Source: Stomoxys calcitrans (lineage: Eukaryota; Arthropoda; Insecta; Diptera; Muscidae). From it: 64,000 nucleotides of DNA. The notes below the pieces were generated by a model. That model ran no database searches, was not told where the DNA came from, and saw only the letters and a program-made list of their open reading frames with translations. The translations under genes were made by a program, and so were the position numbers. This document shows, piece after piece, positions 20,766 to 32,075 of the stretch (positions are counted from its first letter, which is position 1; each line of letters opens with the position of its first letter). The DNA is taken from positions 149,350,517-149,414,516 of the forward strand of contig NC_081555.1 of assembly GCF_963082655.1 (NCBI RefSeq). The letters run 5' to 3'.

Positions 20766-21890
20766 ATTATACCCACCACCGAAGGATGGGGGTATATTCA
20801 TTTTGTCATTCCGTTTGCAACACATCGAAATATCCATTCCCGACCCTATAAAGTATATATATTCTTGATCAGCGTAAAAATCTAAGACGATCTAGACATG
20901 TCCGTCCGTCTGTCCGTCTGTCTGTTGAAATCACGCTACAGTCTTCAAAAATAGAGATATTGAGCTGAAACTTTAAACATATTCTTTTTTTGTCCATAAG
21001 CAGGTTAAGTTCGAAGATGGGCTAAATCGGACTATATCTTGATATAGCCCCCATATAGACCGATCCGCCGATTTAGGGTCTTAGGCCCATTAAAACCACA
21101 TTTATTATCCGATTTTGCTGAAAATTTGGACAGTGAGATGTGCTAGGACCTTCGACATCCTTCGTCAATTTGGCCCAGATCGGTCCAGATTTGGATATAG
21201 CTGCCATATAGAATGATCCTCCGATTTAGGGTCTTAGGCCCATAAAAGCCACATTTATTATCCGATTTTGCTGAAATTTGAGACAGTGAGATGTGTTAGG
21301 CCATTCGACATCTTTCGTCAATTTGGCCTAGAGCGGTCCAGATTTGGATATAGCTGCCATATAGACCGATCCTCCAGTTTAGTGTCTTAGGCCCATAAAA
21401 GCCACATTTATTATCCGATTTTGCTGAAACTTGGGACAGTGTGTTGTGTTAAGCCACGTAACATTCTTCGTCGATTTGGCCCAGATCGGTCTTGATTTGG
21501 ATATAGCTGCCATATAGACCGATCCTCCGATTTAGGGTCTTAGGCCCATAAAAGCCACATTTATTTTCCGACTTTGCTGAAATTTGGGACAATGAGATGT
21601 GCTAGACCCTTCGATATCCTTGTTCAATTTGGCTCAGATCGGTCTAGATTTGGATATAGCTGCCATATAGACCGATCCTCTCATTTAGGGTCTTAGGCCC
21701 AAAAGAGCCACATTTATTATTCGATTTTGATGAAATTTGAGACAGTGAGTTGTGTCAAGCCCTTTGACTTCCTTCTTAAATCTGGTCCAGATCGATCGAG
21801 ATTCGGAATGAAAGGTGGTTTACATATATACCCGAGGTGGTGGGTATCCAAAGTTCGGCCCGGCCGAACTTAACGCCTTTTTACTTGTTT
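20766..21890 (-). mobile_element. HINE-A2, full-length short copy
   Basis: Minus orientation. The closing hairpin ATACCCACCACC...GGATGGGGGTAT is at 20769-20794, followed by TATATTCTTGATCAGCG and ATCTAGACATGTCCGTCC. Then come five to six ~153-bp units (successive CCATATAG words at 21051, 21203 and 21357), GAGGTGGTGGGTATCC and the hairpin TTCGGCCCGGCCGAA at 21854-21868, ending TAACGCCTTTTTACTTGTT. About 1.12 kb: fewer units than the 18750 copy, so unit number varies between copies. Confidence 0.9.
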
Positions 21891-22044
21891 TTGAATTGTT
21901 TGGCAAAAATTTAGTACATGGAGTTAGTTTTTGTTGAAAATTTATTGAGTGTAAATTTATAGCAGGATCCATGATGGTAGGTTCCTAAGGTACGACAGAG
22001 CAGAACTTCGAACATTTTTAATTGGTAACTACTGCACTGCTAAT

Positions 22045-22322
22045 TTTGCAAAAACATTCCATTTAGAAACAGGGGCAAGCATCTCATATATCAATGAGTG
22101 TTACGCGATTCAAGTTTAAGCTCAATGACAAGGGACCTCTTTTTTATAGCCGAGTCCGAACATGGCTTCTATGCATGGCATAGTAAATTCATCACAAGTA
22201 TCGGCAGCACTAAGAGGGGATAATAGACGCTGAAAATTTTGTTGATGTTCTCGCCGGGATTCTAAACCAGGCTTTCAGCGTCATAGCAGGACATGCTAAA
22301 CTCTACACTACTAGGCTTCCAA
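22045..22322 (-). mobile_element. Degenerate tRNA-derived SINE
   Basis: Body words ACATTCCATTTAGAAACAGG, ATATCAATGAGTGTTACGCG and TAGCCGAGTCCGAACATGG. The head is near 22260-22320 with GACATGCTAAACTCTACAC. The B box is damaged (GGGATTCTAAACC instead of the inverse of GGTTCGAATCC). The 92-codon minus-strand frame at 22262-22540 starts outside and ends in this SINE and is not a gene. Confidence 0.78.
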
Positions 22323-23395
22323 ATGATTACCTCTATGACTAGCATTTTAGCAATGTCCGTCTGTTTAACTGTCTGTCCAACTATATTTTCATCTGTATGA
22401 TATTTTTTAGTTGCTACCGACCCAATTTTGCCTTTCCAATTTATGTGTAATTTCCCAGAATGTAAATTTGCTTCAATGTGTCCTATGGTAGCTTTCATTG
22501 GCAATGTCAATGTTGTAACAACAACAGCTGGTCGATGCAATTAATTAAATAATTAAACTCGTTCGGCCAGTAGGTCAATTGGTCTCGATCATATACCGTG
22601 GAGGCTTTGTGTTAATCTGTCTGTGGGGCTATGATTATATCAATGCGATGCATTTGGTCAAACGGTCATCATGATGATGCTGATGACTATGTTCTGTGTC
22701 AATATTCTGGTCATGTTATGCGTATAATTTAAAGATTAATTAATGTCTTTAGTAATAAATTTCATTATCCTTCTTGGCCAATGGCCATGCAAATGATTGA
22801 TTTTAATATGTGGCCAATGAACTGTTGTGATATACTCTGCTTTTGTTTGCATGTATGCGTAGTACATGTGCGTATGTATGTGTGTGTGATTCAATGCTTT
22901 TGCAAGCTTTAAAGACAATTTAATTACCTTTTTGTTTTAAATTCCACACTGCACCTTTGTGTTTAATAAATTCGATGCCACTAGTTCTCAACGGTGAGTG
23001 GTAGTGTGTCCTTTGCGATATAATTTATGGTTTCTTATTATGGTGGGCAGGCTTTTTTGTTTTTGCTTTGTGGTATTGCTTTACTTTATATTTTCTTTAT
23101 TCTTCTTTAAAATGGGAATCTGAAAATGAAATAAGAAGGAAAAAAATTATAAAATAAAGCTACAAAAGGCAAAAAAAAAAAATATTATTAATTATTATGG
23201 GACAAGCTGCTGTCTAGGGGGACATATTCAGTAGAAAAACAATGGAGTAACACAACAAAAATCTATTCGATATCATTTGCTCCTAGGGTGGGCTCAAGGG
23301 CGTAGATATGGAAACAGCCGGTTAAATTACTAGAAACTTCGACACCTGTGCCACGGTTCAAATTGGATCTCATATGGGTACAGCCGTTATATAGA
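22323..23395. other. Low-repeat island, no gene recognised
   Basis: AT-rich with short GT/ATGT repeats near 22850-22890 and an A run at about 23171-23181. No reading frame or RNA structure that I can identify. Confidence 0.5.
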
Positions 23396-23694
23396 CAACA
23401 AGTAAAAGCGTGCAAAGTTCGGCCGGGCCTAATCTTATATACCCTCCACCATGGATCGCATTTGTCGAGCTCTTTCCACAGCATCTCTTTTTAGACAAAA
23501 AAAGGATAAACGAAAAGAATTGCTATGTTATTGGAACAATATCAAGCTATAGTTCATTTCGGACCAAAATTGAATTGAATATTGAAGACCATGGTAGAAG
23601 TAATTGTTTAAAATTTCAGCCAAATCTAGTAAGAATTGCGCACTTTAGAGGCTGAAGAAGTAAAAAAAGGGAGATCGGTTTATAGGGTAGCTGT

Positions 23695-25494
23695 CCAAGA
23701 TTTTAAATCGAGATATCGGTCTATATGGCAGCTATCTTCAAATCTTCATCGATTTAGACCAAATTGCAGAAATATGTGGAGGGGCTTATAACCCTCTGTC
23801 CCAAATTTCGACAACATCGGACAAAAAACCCATCTTTTATGGCCCCAAAACATTAAATCGAGAGATCGGTCTATATGGCAGCTATATCCAAATCTGAACC
23901 GATCTGGGTCAAATTGACGAAGGATGTCAAAGGGCCTAACATAACTCATTGTCCCAAATTTCAGCAAAATCGGATAATAAATGTGGCATTTATGGGCCTA
24001 AGACCCTAAATCGGAGAATCGGTCTATATGACAGCTATATCCAAATCTAGGCCGATCTGAGCCAAACTGACGAAGGGTGTCGAAAGACCTAACACAACTC
24101 ATTGTCCCAAATTTAAGCAAAATCGGATAATAAATGTGGCTTTTATGGGCCTAATATGGCAGCTATATCGAAATCTGAACCGATCTGGGCCAAATTTACG
24201 AAGGATGTCAAAGGGCCTAACACAACTTACTGTCCCAAATTTCAGCAAAATCTGATAACAAATGTAGCTTTTATGGGCCTAAGACCCTAAATCGGAGGAT
24301 CGGTCTATATGGCGGCTATATCCAAATATGAACCGATCTAGGCCAAATTGACGAAGGATGTCAAAGGGCCTAACACAACTTACAGTCCCTAAATTTCAGC
24401 AAAATCGGATAATAAATGTGGCTTTTATGGGCCTAAGGCCCTAAATCGGAGGATCGGTCTACATGGCAAATATATCGAAATCTGAATCGATCTGAGCCAA
24501 ATTGACGAAGGATGTCAAAGGGCCTAATACAACTCACTGTCCCAAATTTCAGCAAAATCGTATAATAAATGTGGCTTTTATGGACCTAAGACCCTATATC
24601 GGAGGATCGGTCTATATGGCAGCTATATCCAAATCTAATCCGATCTGGGCCATATTGACGAAGGATGTTGATATGCCTAATACAACTCATAGTCCCAAAT
24701 TTCAGCAAAATCTGATAATAAATGTGGCTTTTATGGGCCTAAGACCCTAAATCGGAGGATCGGTCTACATGGCAAATATATCGAAATCTGAATCGATCTG
24801 AGCCAAATTGACGAAGGATGTCAAAGGGCCTAACATAACTCATTGTCCCAAATTTCAGCAAAATCTGATAATAAATGTAGCTTTTATGGGCCTAAGTCCC
24901 TAAATCGGAGGATCGGTCTATATGGCAGCTATATCCAAATCTGGACTGATCTGGGCCAAATTGACGAAGGATGTCGAAGGGCCTAATACAACTCACTGTC
25001 CCAAATTTCAGCAAAATCGTATAATAAATGTGGCTTTTATGGACCTAAGACCCTATATCGGATGATCCGTCTATATGGCAGCTATATCCAAATCTGGACC
25101 GATATGGGCCAAATTGACGAAGGATGTCAAAGGGTCTAACACAACTTACTGTCCGAAATTGCAGCAAAATCAGATAATAAATGTGGCTTTTATGGGCCTA
25201 AGACCCTAAATCGGAGGATCGGTCTATATGGGGGCTAGCCCATCTTTGAACATAACCTGCTTATGGACAAAAAAAGAATCTGTGCAAAGTTTCAGCACAC
25301 TATCTCTATTTTTGAAGACTGTAGCGTGATTTCAACAGACAGACGGACAGACGGACGGACACGTCCAGATCGTCCTAGATTTTCACGCTGATCAAGAATA
25401 TATATACTTTGTAGGGTCGGAAATGGATATTTCGATGTTTTGCAAACGGAATGACGAAATGAATATACCCCATCCATAGGTGGTGGGTATAAAA
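23695..25494 (+). mobile_element. HINE-A2, head-less, nested in HINE-A1
   Basis: Starts inside an A2 unit (TTTAAATCGAGATATCGG) with no hairpin head. It has about eleven units with highly similar CTAAGACCCTAAATCGGAGG words, the distal block (GATCGTCCTAGATTTTCACG, TATTTCGATGTTTTGCAAACG minus its last base) and the closing GGTGGTGGGTATAAAAA at about 25479-25495. The A1 word GGAGATCGGTTTAT...GGGTAGCTGT is present on both sides (23670-23694 and 25496-25520) and differs by one base. Confidence 0.85.
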
Positions 25495-26544
25495 AGGAGA
25501 TCGGTTTATGGGGTAGCTGTATTAGGCTTAAAACCGATTCAGACCATATTCAACACGTATGTTAAAGGTCATGAGAGAAGCCATTGTACAAATTTTCATC
25601 CAAATCGGATAATACTTGCACCCTTTAGAGGCTCAAGAATTCAAGATCCCATATAGGTTTATATGGCAGCTATATCAAGTTAATGACCGATTTGAACTAT
25701 TCTAAGCACAGTTGTTGGAAGTCATAATAAACCACCTCGTGCATAATTTCAGCCAAATCGGATAATAATAGCGATCTCTAGTAGCTGAATAAGTCAAGAC
25801 TACAGATAGGTTTATATGACAGCTATGTCAGGTTATTTACCGATTTTAACCATACTCAGCACAGTTGTTGGAAATCATAATAAAACACCTCATGCAAAAT
25901 TTCAGCCATATCGGATAATAATTGCGCCCTCTAGTGGCTGAAGAAGTCAAGATCCCTTATAGGTTTATATGGCAGCTATATCAGGTTATGGGCCAATTTG
26001 AACTATTCTTGGCACAGTTGTTGAAAGTCATAACAAAACACCTCATGCAAAATTTCAGTCAAATCGGATAATAATTGCGCCCTCTAATGGCTGAAGAAGT
26101 CAAGACCCCAGATCGGTTTATAGGGTAGCTATATCAGGTTATGAGCCGATTTGACCTATTCATAACACAGTTGTTGGAAGTCATAACAAAACATGTCGTG
26201 CAAAATTTCAGCAAAATTGGAAAAGAATTGTGCTCTCTAACGGCTCAAGAAGTCAAGACCCCAGATCGGTTTATATGGCAGCTACATTAAATTATTGACA
26301 GATTTCAACCATACTCAACACAGTTGTTGGAAGTTATAATAAAACACCTCATTCATAATTTCAGCCAAATCGGATAAGAAGTGTGCCCTCTAGTTGCTCA
26401 AGAAGTCAAGACCCCAGATCGGTTTATATGGCAGCTATATGTAAACGTGAACCGATATAGCCCATTTACAACCGACCTACACTAAAAAGAAGTTTTTGTA
26501 CGAAACTTCAAGCGGCTAGCTTTACTCCTTCGAAAGTTTGCGTG

Positions 26545-27075
26545 CTTTCGACAGACGGACGGACAGACGGACGGACACACGGATGGACAGACGGTCGGAG
26601 AGATGGACGGACAGATGGATGGACACACGGATGAACAGACGGACGGACAGACGGACGGACAGACGGACGAACAGACGGACGGACAGACGGACGGACAGAC
26701 GGACGGACAGACGGACGGACAGACGGACGGACAGACGGACGGACAGACGGACGGACAGACGGACGGTCAGACGGACGGACAGACGGACGGACAGACGGAC
26801 GGACAGACGGACGGACAGACGGACGGACAGACGGACGGACAGACGGACGGACAGACGGACGGACAGACGGACGGACAGACGGACGGACAGACGGACAGAC
26901 GGACGGACAGACGGACGGACAGACGGACGGACAGACGGACGGACAGACGGACGGACGGACGGACGGACGGACAGACGGACAGACAGACGGACGAACAGAC
27001 GGACGGACAGACGGACGGACAGACGCACAGACGGACGGACAGACGGACAGACGGACTGACAGACGGACGGACGGA
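26545..27075. repeat. 530-bp GACGGACAGACG minisatellite
   Basis: About 44 units of a 12-bp word ACAGACGGACGG, nearly perfect through 26640-26880. Edges carry variants (CACACGGATG, GGTCGGAGAGATG, GACGGACGGACGGACGG at about 26950). There is no stop codon in most frames, which creates overlapping 100-170-codon frames on both strands (Thr-Asp-Arg-Arg or Ser-Val-Arg-Leu repeats). None is a gene. It sits at the site of the short GTCCGTC tract of HINE elements. Confidence 0.95.
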
Positions 27076-27206
27076 CATGGGTCGACTTAAAATGTCATGA
27101 CGATCAGGAATATATATACTTTATTTGGTCTTAGGCACATATTTCGAAGTGTTACAGACAGATTGACGAACTTAGTATACCTCCATCCTATGGTGGAGGG
27201 TATAAA

Positions 27207-28337
27207 AACGACTGAAGATCTTGAGATGAAAAGGCATACTTTTCGTACATTTTTGAAGAAATGTATTACAGTGTGCTTTGCTATGCTACTTTCCATCCAC
27301 GGAATAACTATGACCGCCACACAGGCTGGACTATGAGCTCCGATCTGTGTGGTGTTCATTGTAGTCACGAGAAGCTTAACTGCAAGCTAAGGGGAGCGTC
27401 CACAGTTTGCGGATAGTGGAATGCTCCATACTGAATAGGTGCAATTGCAGTAGCGGACAATCAGCGGTATCGAACGGAGAATCTCAGTGAGAGGCGGGAC
27501 GGCACCGGCTTTTGCATAAGTACTGAGTGCGCGAATACTGAGGGCGCCTTTAAATAACCAATGGGCACCTTGTTCCCGGTGCGATCGGTCTTTTTGACCG
27601 GAATGAGCTTGCTCACCTACAGGAGCTAGAAGAGGATGGCCTCTTTCTCAAATAGACATGTGGCTTCAAAAACAACAAAATCTATCCATCCTTGCCGATT
27701 ATAGATCAAGTTAGATTATATTAAGATTAAGCTGCCTTAAAATAGGTTTTGAGGCCATCACAGACATATTTATCTTCATAAGCAATAAAATTCAGAGTAA
27801 AAATAATCCAAACATGTCTCTAGACCCCTCTTCATAGCTAAGCCAATGGTTTTGTGTCATTCTTTATCTGTTTACAAAAAAAAAAAAAAAAAAAAACATT
27901 ATCTTCTATGACACTGTCATGCCTGTGAACGTAGTTTTTACTTTCTTTGCAGTTCATAAAATTTTAAATAGTCAAGAGACGTTTAGGGTTACAGGAGTCA
28001 TTGTCCTTAACCCTAATAACTTTAGTAAATGAAAATTAATAAGATGAAAATTTTCTCATGGATGGCACATGCATCGTTAATGAATAAAATTAGTGGAAGC
28101 CATATAATGACGGTTTAAGTTTAAGGGAAAACAATGGATTAATATAAAATTTACATATTTTTTAGTTAAATTTTTTTTTTTGCGATATTCAAAAATCAAG
28201 ATTTCATCAAACAAATTAGCAAGAGGAGGCACACTTAAAAAGAGGCAAAAAACATGAAGCTTGCCTTGAAAGAAAAATAATTATGATTACTTTAAAATAA
28301 AATGATCTTTGCCTTAACAGGCAAAACAAAAATTTTA
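27207..28337. other. Spacer with a GC-richer unassigned segment and poly-A
   Basis: 27300-27660 has higher GC than its surroundings, a hairpin word CGGTCTTTTTGACCG (27586-27600) and many G/C-rich words (GGGACGGCACCGGC, CGAATACTGAGGGCGCC). It may be part of another interspersed element, such as a LINE 5' region, but I cannot name it. A run of ~20 A lies at about 27877-27896. The rest is AT-rich without recognisable content. Confidence 0.45.
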
Positions 28338-29214
28338 CAAGTAAAAGCGTGCTAAGTTCGGCCGGGCCGAATCTCATATACCCTCCACCATGGATCGCAT
28401 TTGTCAAGTTCCTTCCCAGTATCTTTTTAGACAAACAAAGAATAAAAGAAAAGAATTGCATTGCAAACTGAATTGAATGTTGGAGAACACAGTAGAAGTC
28501 TATGTGTTCAGCCAAATCAAATAAGAATTGGGCCTTTTAGGGGCTCAAGAAGTAAAATAGGGAGATCGGTTTATAGGGGAGCTGTATCAGACAAAATCCC
28601 GATTCAGACCATATTTGACGCGTATGTTGGAGGTCATGGCAGAATTTCAGCCAAATCGGATAATAATTGCGCTCTCTAGAGGCTCAAGAAATCAAGATCC
28701 CAGATCGGTTTATATGGCAGCTATATCAAGTTATGGGCCGATTTGAACCATACTCATCACAGTTATTGGAAGTCATAACGGAACACGCCACGCAAAATGG
28801 CAGCCAAATCGAATAGTAATAGCCCCCTCTAGAGGCTCAAGAAATCAAGACCCGCAGATCGGTTTATATGACAGCTATATCAGGTTATGGATCGATTTGC
28901 ACAGTTGTGTGAAATCATAAAAAAAACATCTCGTGCAAAATATCAGCCAAATCGGATAAGAATTGCGCCCTCTAGTGGCTTAAGAAGTCAAGATCCCAGA
29001 TTGGTTTATATGGCAGCTATATCAAAACATGAACCGATGTGGGATTGCAAATGGGCCATATCGGTTCATGTTTTGATATAGCTGCCATATAAACCAATCT
29101 GGCATCTTGACTTTTTAAGCCACTAGAGGGCGCAATTCTTATCAGATTTGGCTGATATTTTGCACGAGATCTTTTGTTATGATTTCTAACAACTGTGAAA
29201 ATCGGTCCATATTT
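28338..29214 (+). mobile_element. HINE-A1 with inverted distal half
   Basis: Head ACAAGTAAAAGCGTGC and hairpin TTCGGCCGGGCCGAA (28358-28372), then CCTCCACCATGGATCGC and three to four units in plus orientation up to about 29040. From about 29060 to 29212 the units run in the opposite direction, forming a palindrome. No distal block or closing hairpin follows; A3 sequence begins at about 29215. Confidence 0.8.
28890..29212. repeat. Large palindrome (~150-bp arms) of HINE-A1 units
   Basis: The left arm (about 28890-29034) and right arm (about 29066-29212) are inverted copies. TATATGGCAGCTATATCAAA on the left matches TTTGATATAGCTGCCATATA on the right, and AAGAATTGCGCCCTCTAGTG matches CACTAGAGGGCGCAATTCTT. 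The spacer of about 30 bp contains GTGGGATTGCAAATGGGCC. A few mismatches show some age. Frames on both strands encode the same repeat translation. Confidence 0.88.
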
Positions 29215-29944
29215 TGGCAATATTGGTCAATAAATGCACTTGCAATGGCTCTAGAAGAGAAAATCGGGCGATATATAGCAGCTATATCTAAATCTGGACT
29301 GGATGATGAAATTCACCAGTAACTTCGAGAGTCATGAGAAAATTCTTCATGCCGAATTTGACCACTTTATGGTAATATTTCTTAAAATCGGACGAACATA
29401 TACATGGGAGCTATATCAAAATCTGAACCGATTTCGACTCAACTTTATAAAAGTTATGGAAGTCGTCGAAGAAATCGTTGTAGAAATTTTTGAGAAAATT
29501 GGTCAATAAATGCGCTTGCAGTGGCTTTAGGAGCGAAAATTGGGCGATACATATATATGAGAGCTATATCTAAATCTGAATCGATTTTCATGAATTTCAC
29601 CATTTATGTCGATAGTAAAGAGGAAATCCGTCCTACCAAATTTCAAGAGAATCGGTTAACAAATGACCATTTTATTGCATTATTACTACAAATCGGAAGA
29701 ACATATATATGGAAGATTCCAAATCTCAACCGACTTCTATGATTTTCACCAGGAATGTCGAGAGTCATATGAAAATCGTTTCTGCCAAATTTCGAGAGAA
29801 TCTGTTATCAAATGACCATTTTTTTTTGCAGAATTATTGAAAATCGGACAAACATATATATATGGGAGCTATATCCAAATCTGAGCCGATTTTTTCCAAT
29901 TTCAATAGGCCTCGTTTCTAGGCCGAAAATCATGCTCGTACCAA
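29215..29944 (+). mobile_element. HINE-A3 fragment (plus orientation)
   Basis: Units like those at 3241-3861: GGGAGCTATATCAAAATCTG, AATTCACCAGTAACTTCG, CAAATGACCATTTTATTGC. The segment ends near 29944, where sequence switches to the distal part of an A3 element in the opposite orientation, so the two are tail-to-tail. Confidence 0.75.
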
Positions 29945-32075
29945 AGGATCGGATGATAAGTATACCGATCGACTCAGAATCACTTTCTGATTCGATTTAG
30001 CCATGTCCATCTGTCCGTCTGTGAGTCCATGTATTCTTGTAATCAAAGTGCAGGTCGTATTTGTTGTCCGATTGTCACGAAATTTTACATATGTCACTTT
30101 TTTGGGCCAAGGACAAACGTTATTGATTTGGAAAAAAAATCGGTTCAGATTTAGATATAGCTCCCATATATATCTTTCATCCGGTATGGACTTTTAAGGC
30201 TGTAGAAGCCACAATTTTGGTCCGATCTTTACAAAATTTGGCATTGGGTATTTAATTTAAGGTCTTCATATGTGTGCAAAATTTCAAAAAAATCGGTCCA
30301 GATTTTGATATAGCTCCCATATATATCTATTGCCCGATTTGCACTTAAATGACCGTAGTAGCTAAAATTTTCAACCGATCTGCACAAAATTTGGCACGGA
30401 CTGTTTTATTACTGATCTTAATATATGTGGAAAATTTCGTTAAAATCGGTTCAGATTTAGATATAGGTCCCATATATATGTATCGCCCGATTTGCACTTA
30501 AATGACCGTAGTAGCTAAAATTTTCAACCGATCTGCACAAAATTTGGCACGGACTGTTTCGTTACTGATCTTAATATATGTGGAAAATTTCGTCAAAATC
30601 GGTTTAGATTTTGATATAGCTCCCATATATATGTATCGCCCGATTTGCACTTAAATGACCGTAGTAGCTAAAATTTTCAACCGATCTGCACAAAATTTGG
30701 CACGGACTGTTTTATTACTGATCTTAATATATGTGGAAAATTTCGTTAAAATCGGTTCAGATTTAGATATAGCTCCCATATATATGTATCGCCCGATTTG
30801 CACTAAAATGGTCGTAGCCGCTAAAATTTTCAACCGACCTGCACAAAACTTGTCACGGACCGTTTTATTACTGATCTTAATATATGTGGAAAATTTCGTC
30901 AAAATCGGTTCAGATTTAGATATAGCTCCCATATATATGTATCGCCCGATTTGCACTTAAGTGGTCGTAGCCGCTAAAATTTTCAACCGATCTGCACAAA
31001 ACTTGTCACAGACCGTTTTATTAGTGATCTTAACATATGTGAAAAATTTCGTCAAAATCGGTTCAGATTTAGATATAGCTGCCATATATATCTTTCATCC
31101 GATTTGAACTATTAAGGCTTTCGAAGCCACAATTTTGGTCCGATCTTCACCAAATTTGGCGTGGAATCGTTTTTGTAAAGTCTCAATGCATGTGCAAAAT
31201 TTCATAAAAATCGGTTCAGATTTAGATATAGCTCCCATATATATGTATCGCCCGATTTGCACTTAAATGGTCGTAGCCGCCAAAATTTTCAACCGATCTG
31301 CATAAAACTTGTCGCTAACCGTTTTATTAGTGATCTTAACATATGTGGAAAATTTCTTCAAAATCGGTTCAGATTTAGATATTGCTGCCATATATATCTT
31401 TCATCCGATTTGAACTATTAAGACTTTAGAAGCCACAATTTTGATCCGATCTTCACCAAATTTGGCGTGGAGTCGTTTTTGTAAAATCTCAATGCATGTG
31501 CAAAATTTCATAAAAATCGGTTCAGATTTAGATATAGCTCCCATATATATGTATCGCCCGATTTGCACTGAAATGGTCGTAGCCGCCAAAATTTTCAACC
31601 GATCTGCACAAAACTTGTCACGGACCGTTTTATTACTGATCTTAATATATGTGGAAAATTTCGTCAAAATTGGTTCAGATTTAGATATAGCTCCCATATA
31701 TATGTATCGCCCGATTTGCACTTAAATGGTCGTAGTAGCTAAAATTTTCAACCGATCTGCACAAAACTTGTCACGGCCGTTTTATTAGTGATCTTAACAT
31801 ATGTGAAAAATTTCGTCAAAATCGGTGCAGATTTAGATATAGCTGCCATATATATCGTTTATACCAATATGGCCTTTTAAAGATGTGCAAATCCAAATAT
31901 TTTGTCCTATGGTAGGAAAGTCTTACAAGGTTCTAAATTGCTCAATTCAATTGGTATCCAAATCAAAGTCTGACTAGATTCCGAGATAAGTTCTACATAT
32001 AAAAAGTATCACATGCTGTAGGTGGTGTAGGGTATTATTTAATCGGCTCCGCCCGCCTGTTTTTTTATCAAAACT
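29945..32075 (-). mobile_element. HINE-A3, near full-length, homogeneous array
   Basis: Minus orientation. Remains of the distal block come first (GATTCGATTTAGCCATGTCC, CTGTCCGTCTGTGAG at 29990-30030), then a long 153-bp array. The proximal block follows (CCTACCATAGGACAAAA inverse near 31910; TTCCGAGATAAGTTC near 31980; GGTGGTGTAGGGTATTA near 32020) and the A3 head word AATCGGCTCCGCCCGCCTG at about 32040-32058. A3 heads have a weaker hairpin than A1/A2. Confidence 0.85.
30316..31850. repeat. Exact 153-bp tandem array (about ten units) of HINE-A3
   Basis: The word CCCATATATA recurs at 30316, 30469, 30622, 30775 and 30928, with the related CCATATATA at 31082: every step is 153 bp. Units share ATCGCCCGATTTGCACTTAA, TTTTCAACCGATCTGCACAA and AAAATCGGTTCAGATTTAG. 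Two unit types alternate in the second half (one with TTCATCCGATTTGAACTATT). 153 is 51 codons, so frames stay open across units and give periodic pseudo-proteins on both strands (for example 30651-30956). Confidence 0.95.

Larger units (their letters stand above)
23396..27206 (+). mobile_element. HINE-A1, near full-length, split by HINE-A2
   Basis: Head ACAAGTAAAAGCGTGC with a slightly damaged hairpin (TTCGGCCGGGCCTAA), block CCTCCACCATGGATCGC and the first unit to 23694. After the nested A2 (23695-25494), A1 units resume from 25495 (CCAAATCGGATAATA, CAGATCGGTTTATATGG words). Then come the expanded GACGGACA minisatellite (26545-27075), CATGGGTCGACTTAAAATG, TATATACTTTATTTGGTC and the closing GGTGGAGGGTATAAAAA at 27193-27206. 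Without the A2 it is about 2.0 kb, longer than other A1 copies mainly because of the minisatellite. Confidence 0.85.

Noticed and set aside
26522..27100. Overlapping 100-170-codon frames on both strands with Thr-Asp-Arg-Arg or Ser-Val-Arg-Leu repeats
   Set aside because: They are translations of a 12-bp minisatellite lacking stop codons; frames exist in nearly all phases.
30651..31725. Periodic ~100-codon frames (repeated GAISKSEP phrases)
   Set aside because: The 153-bp unit is a multiple of three, so frames stay open through the non-coding array on both strands.
30316..31850. CRISPR-like array
   Set aside because: Whole 153-bp units repeat without short direct repeats and unique spacers, and the context is a fly transposon.
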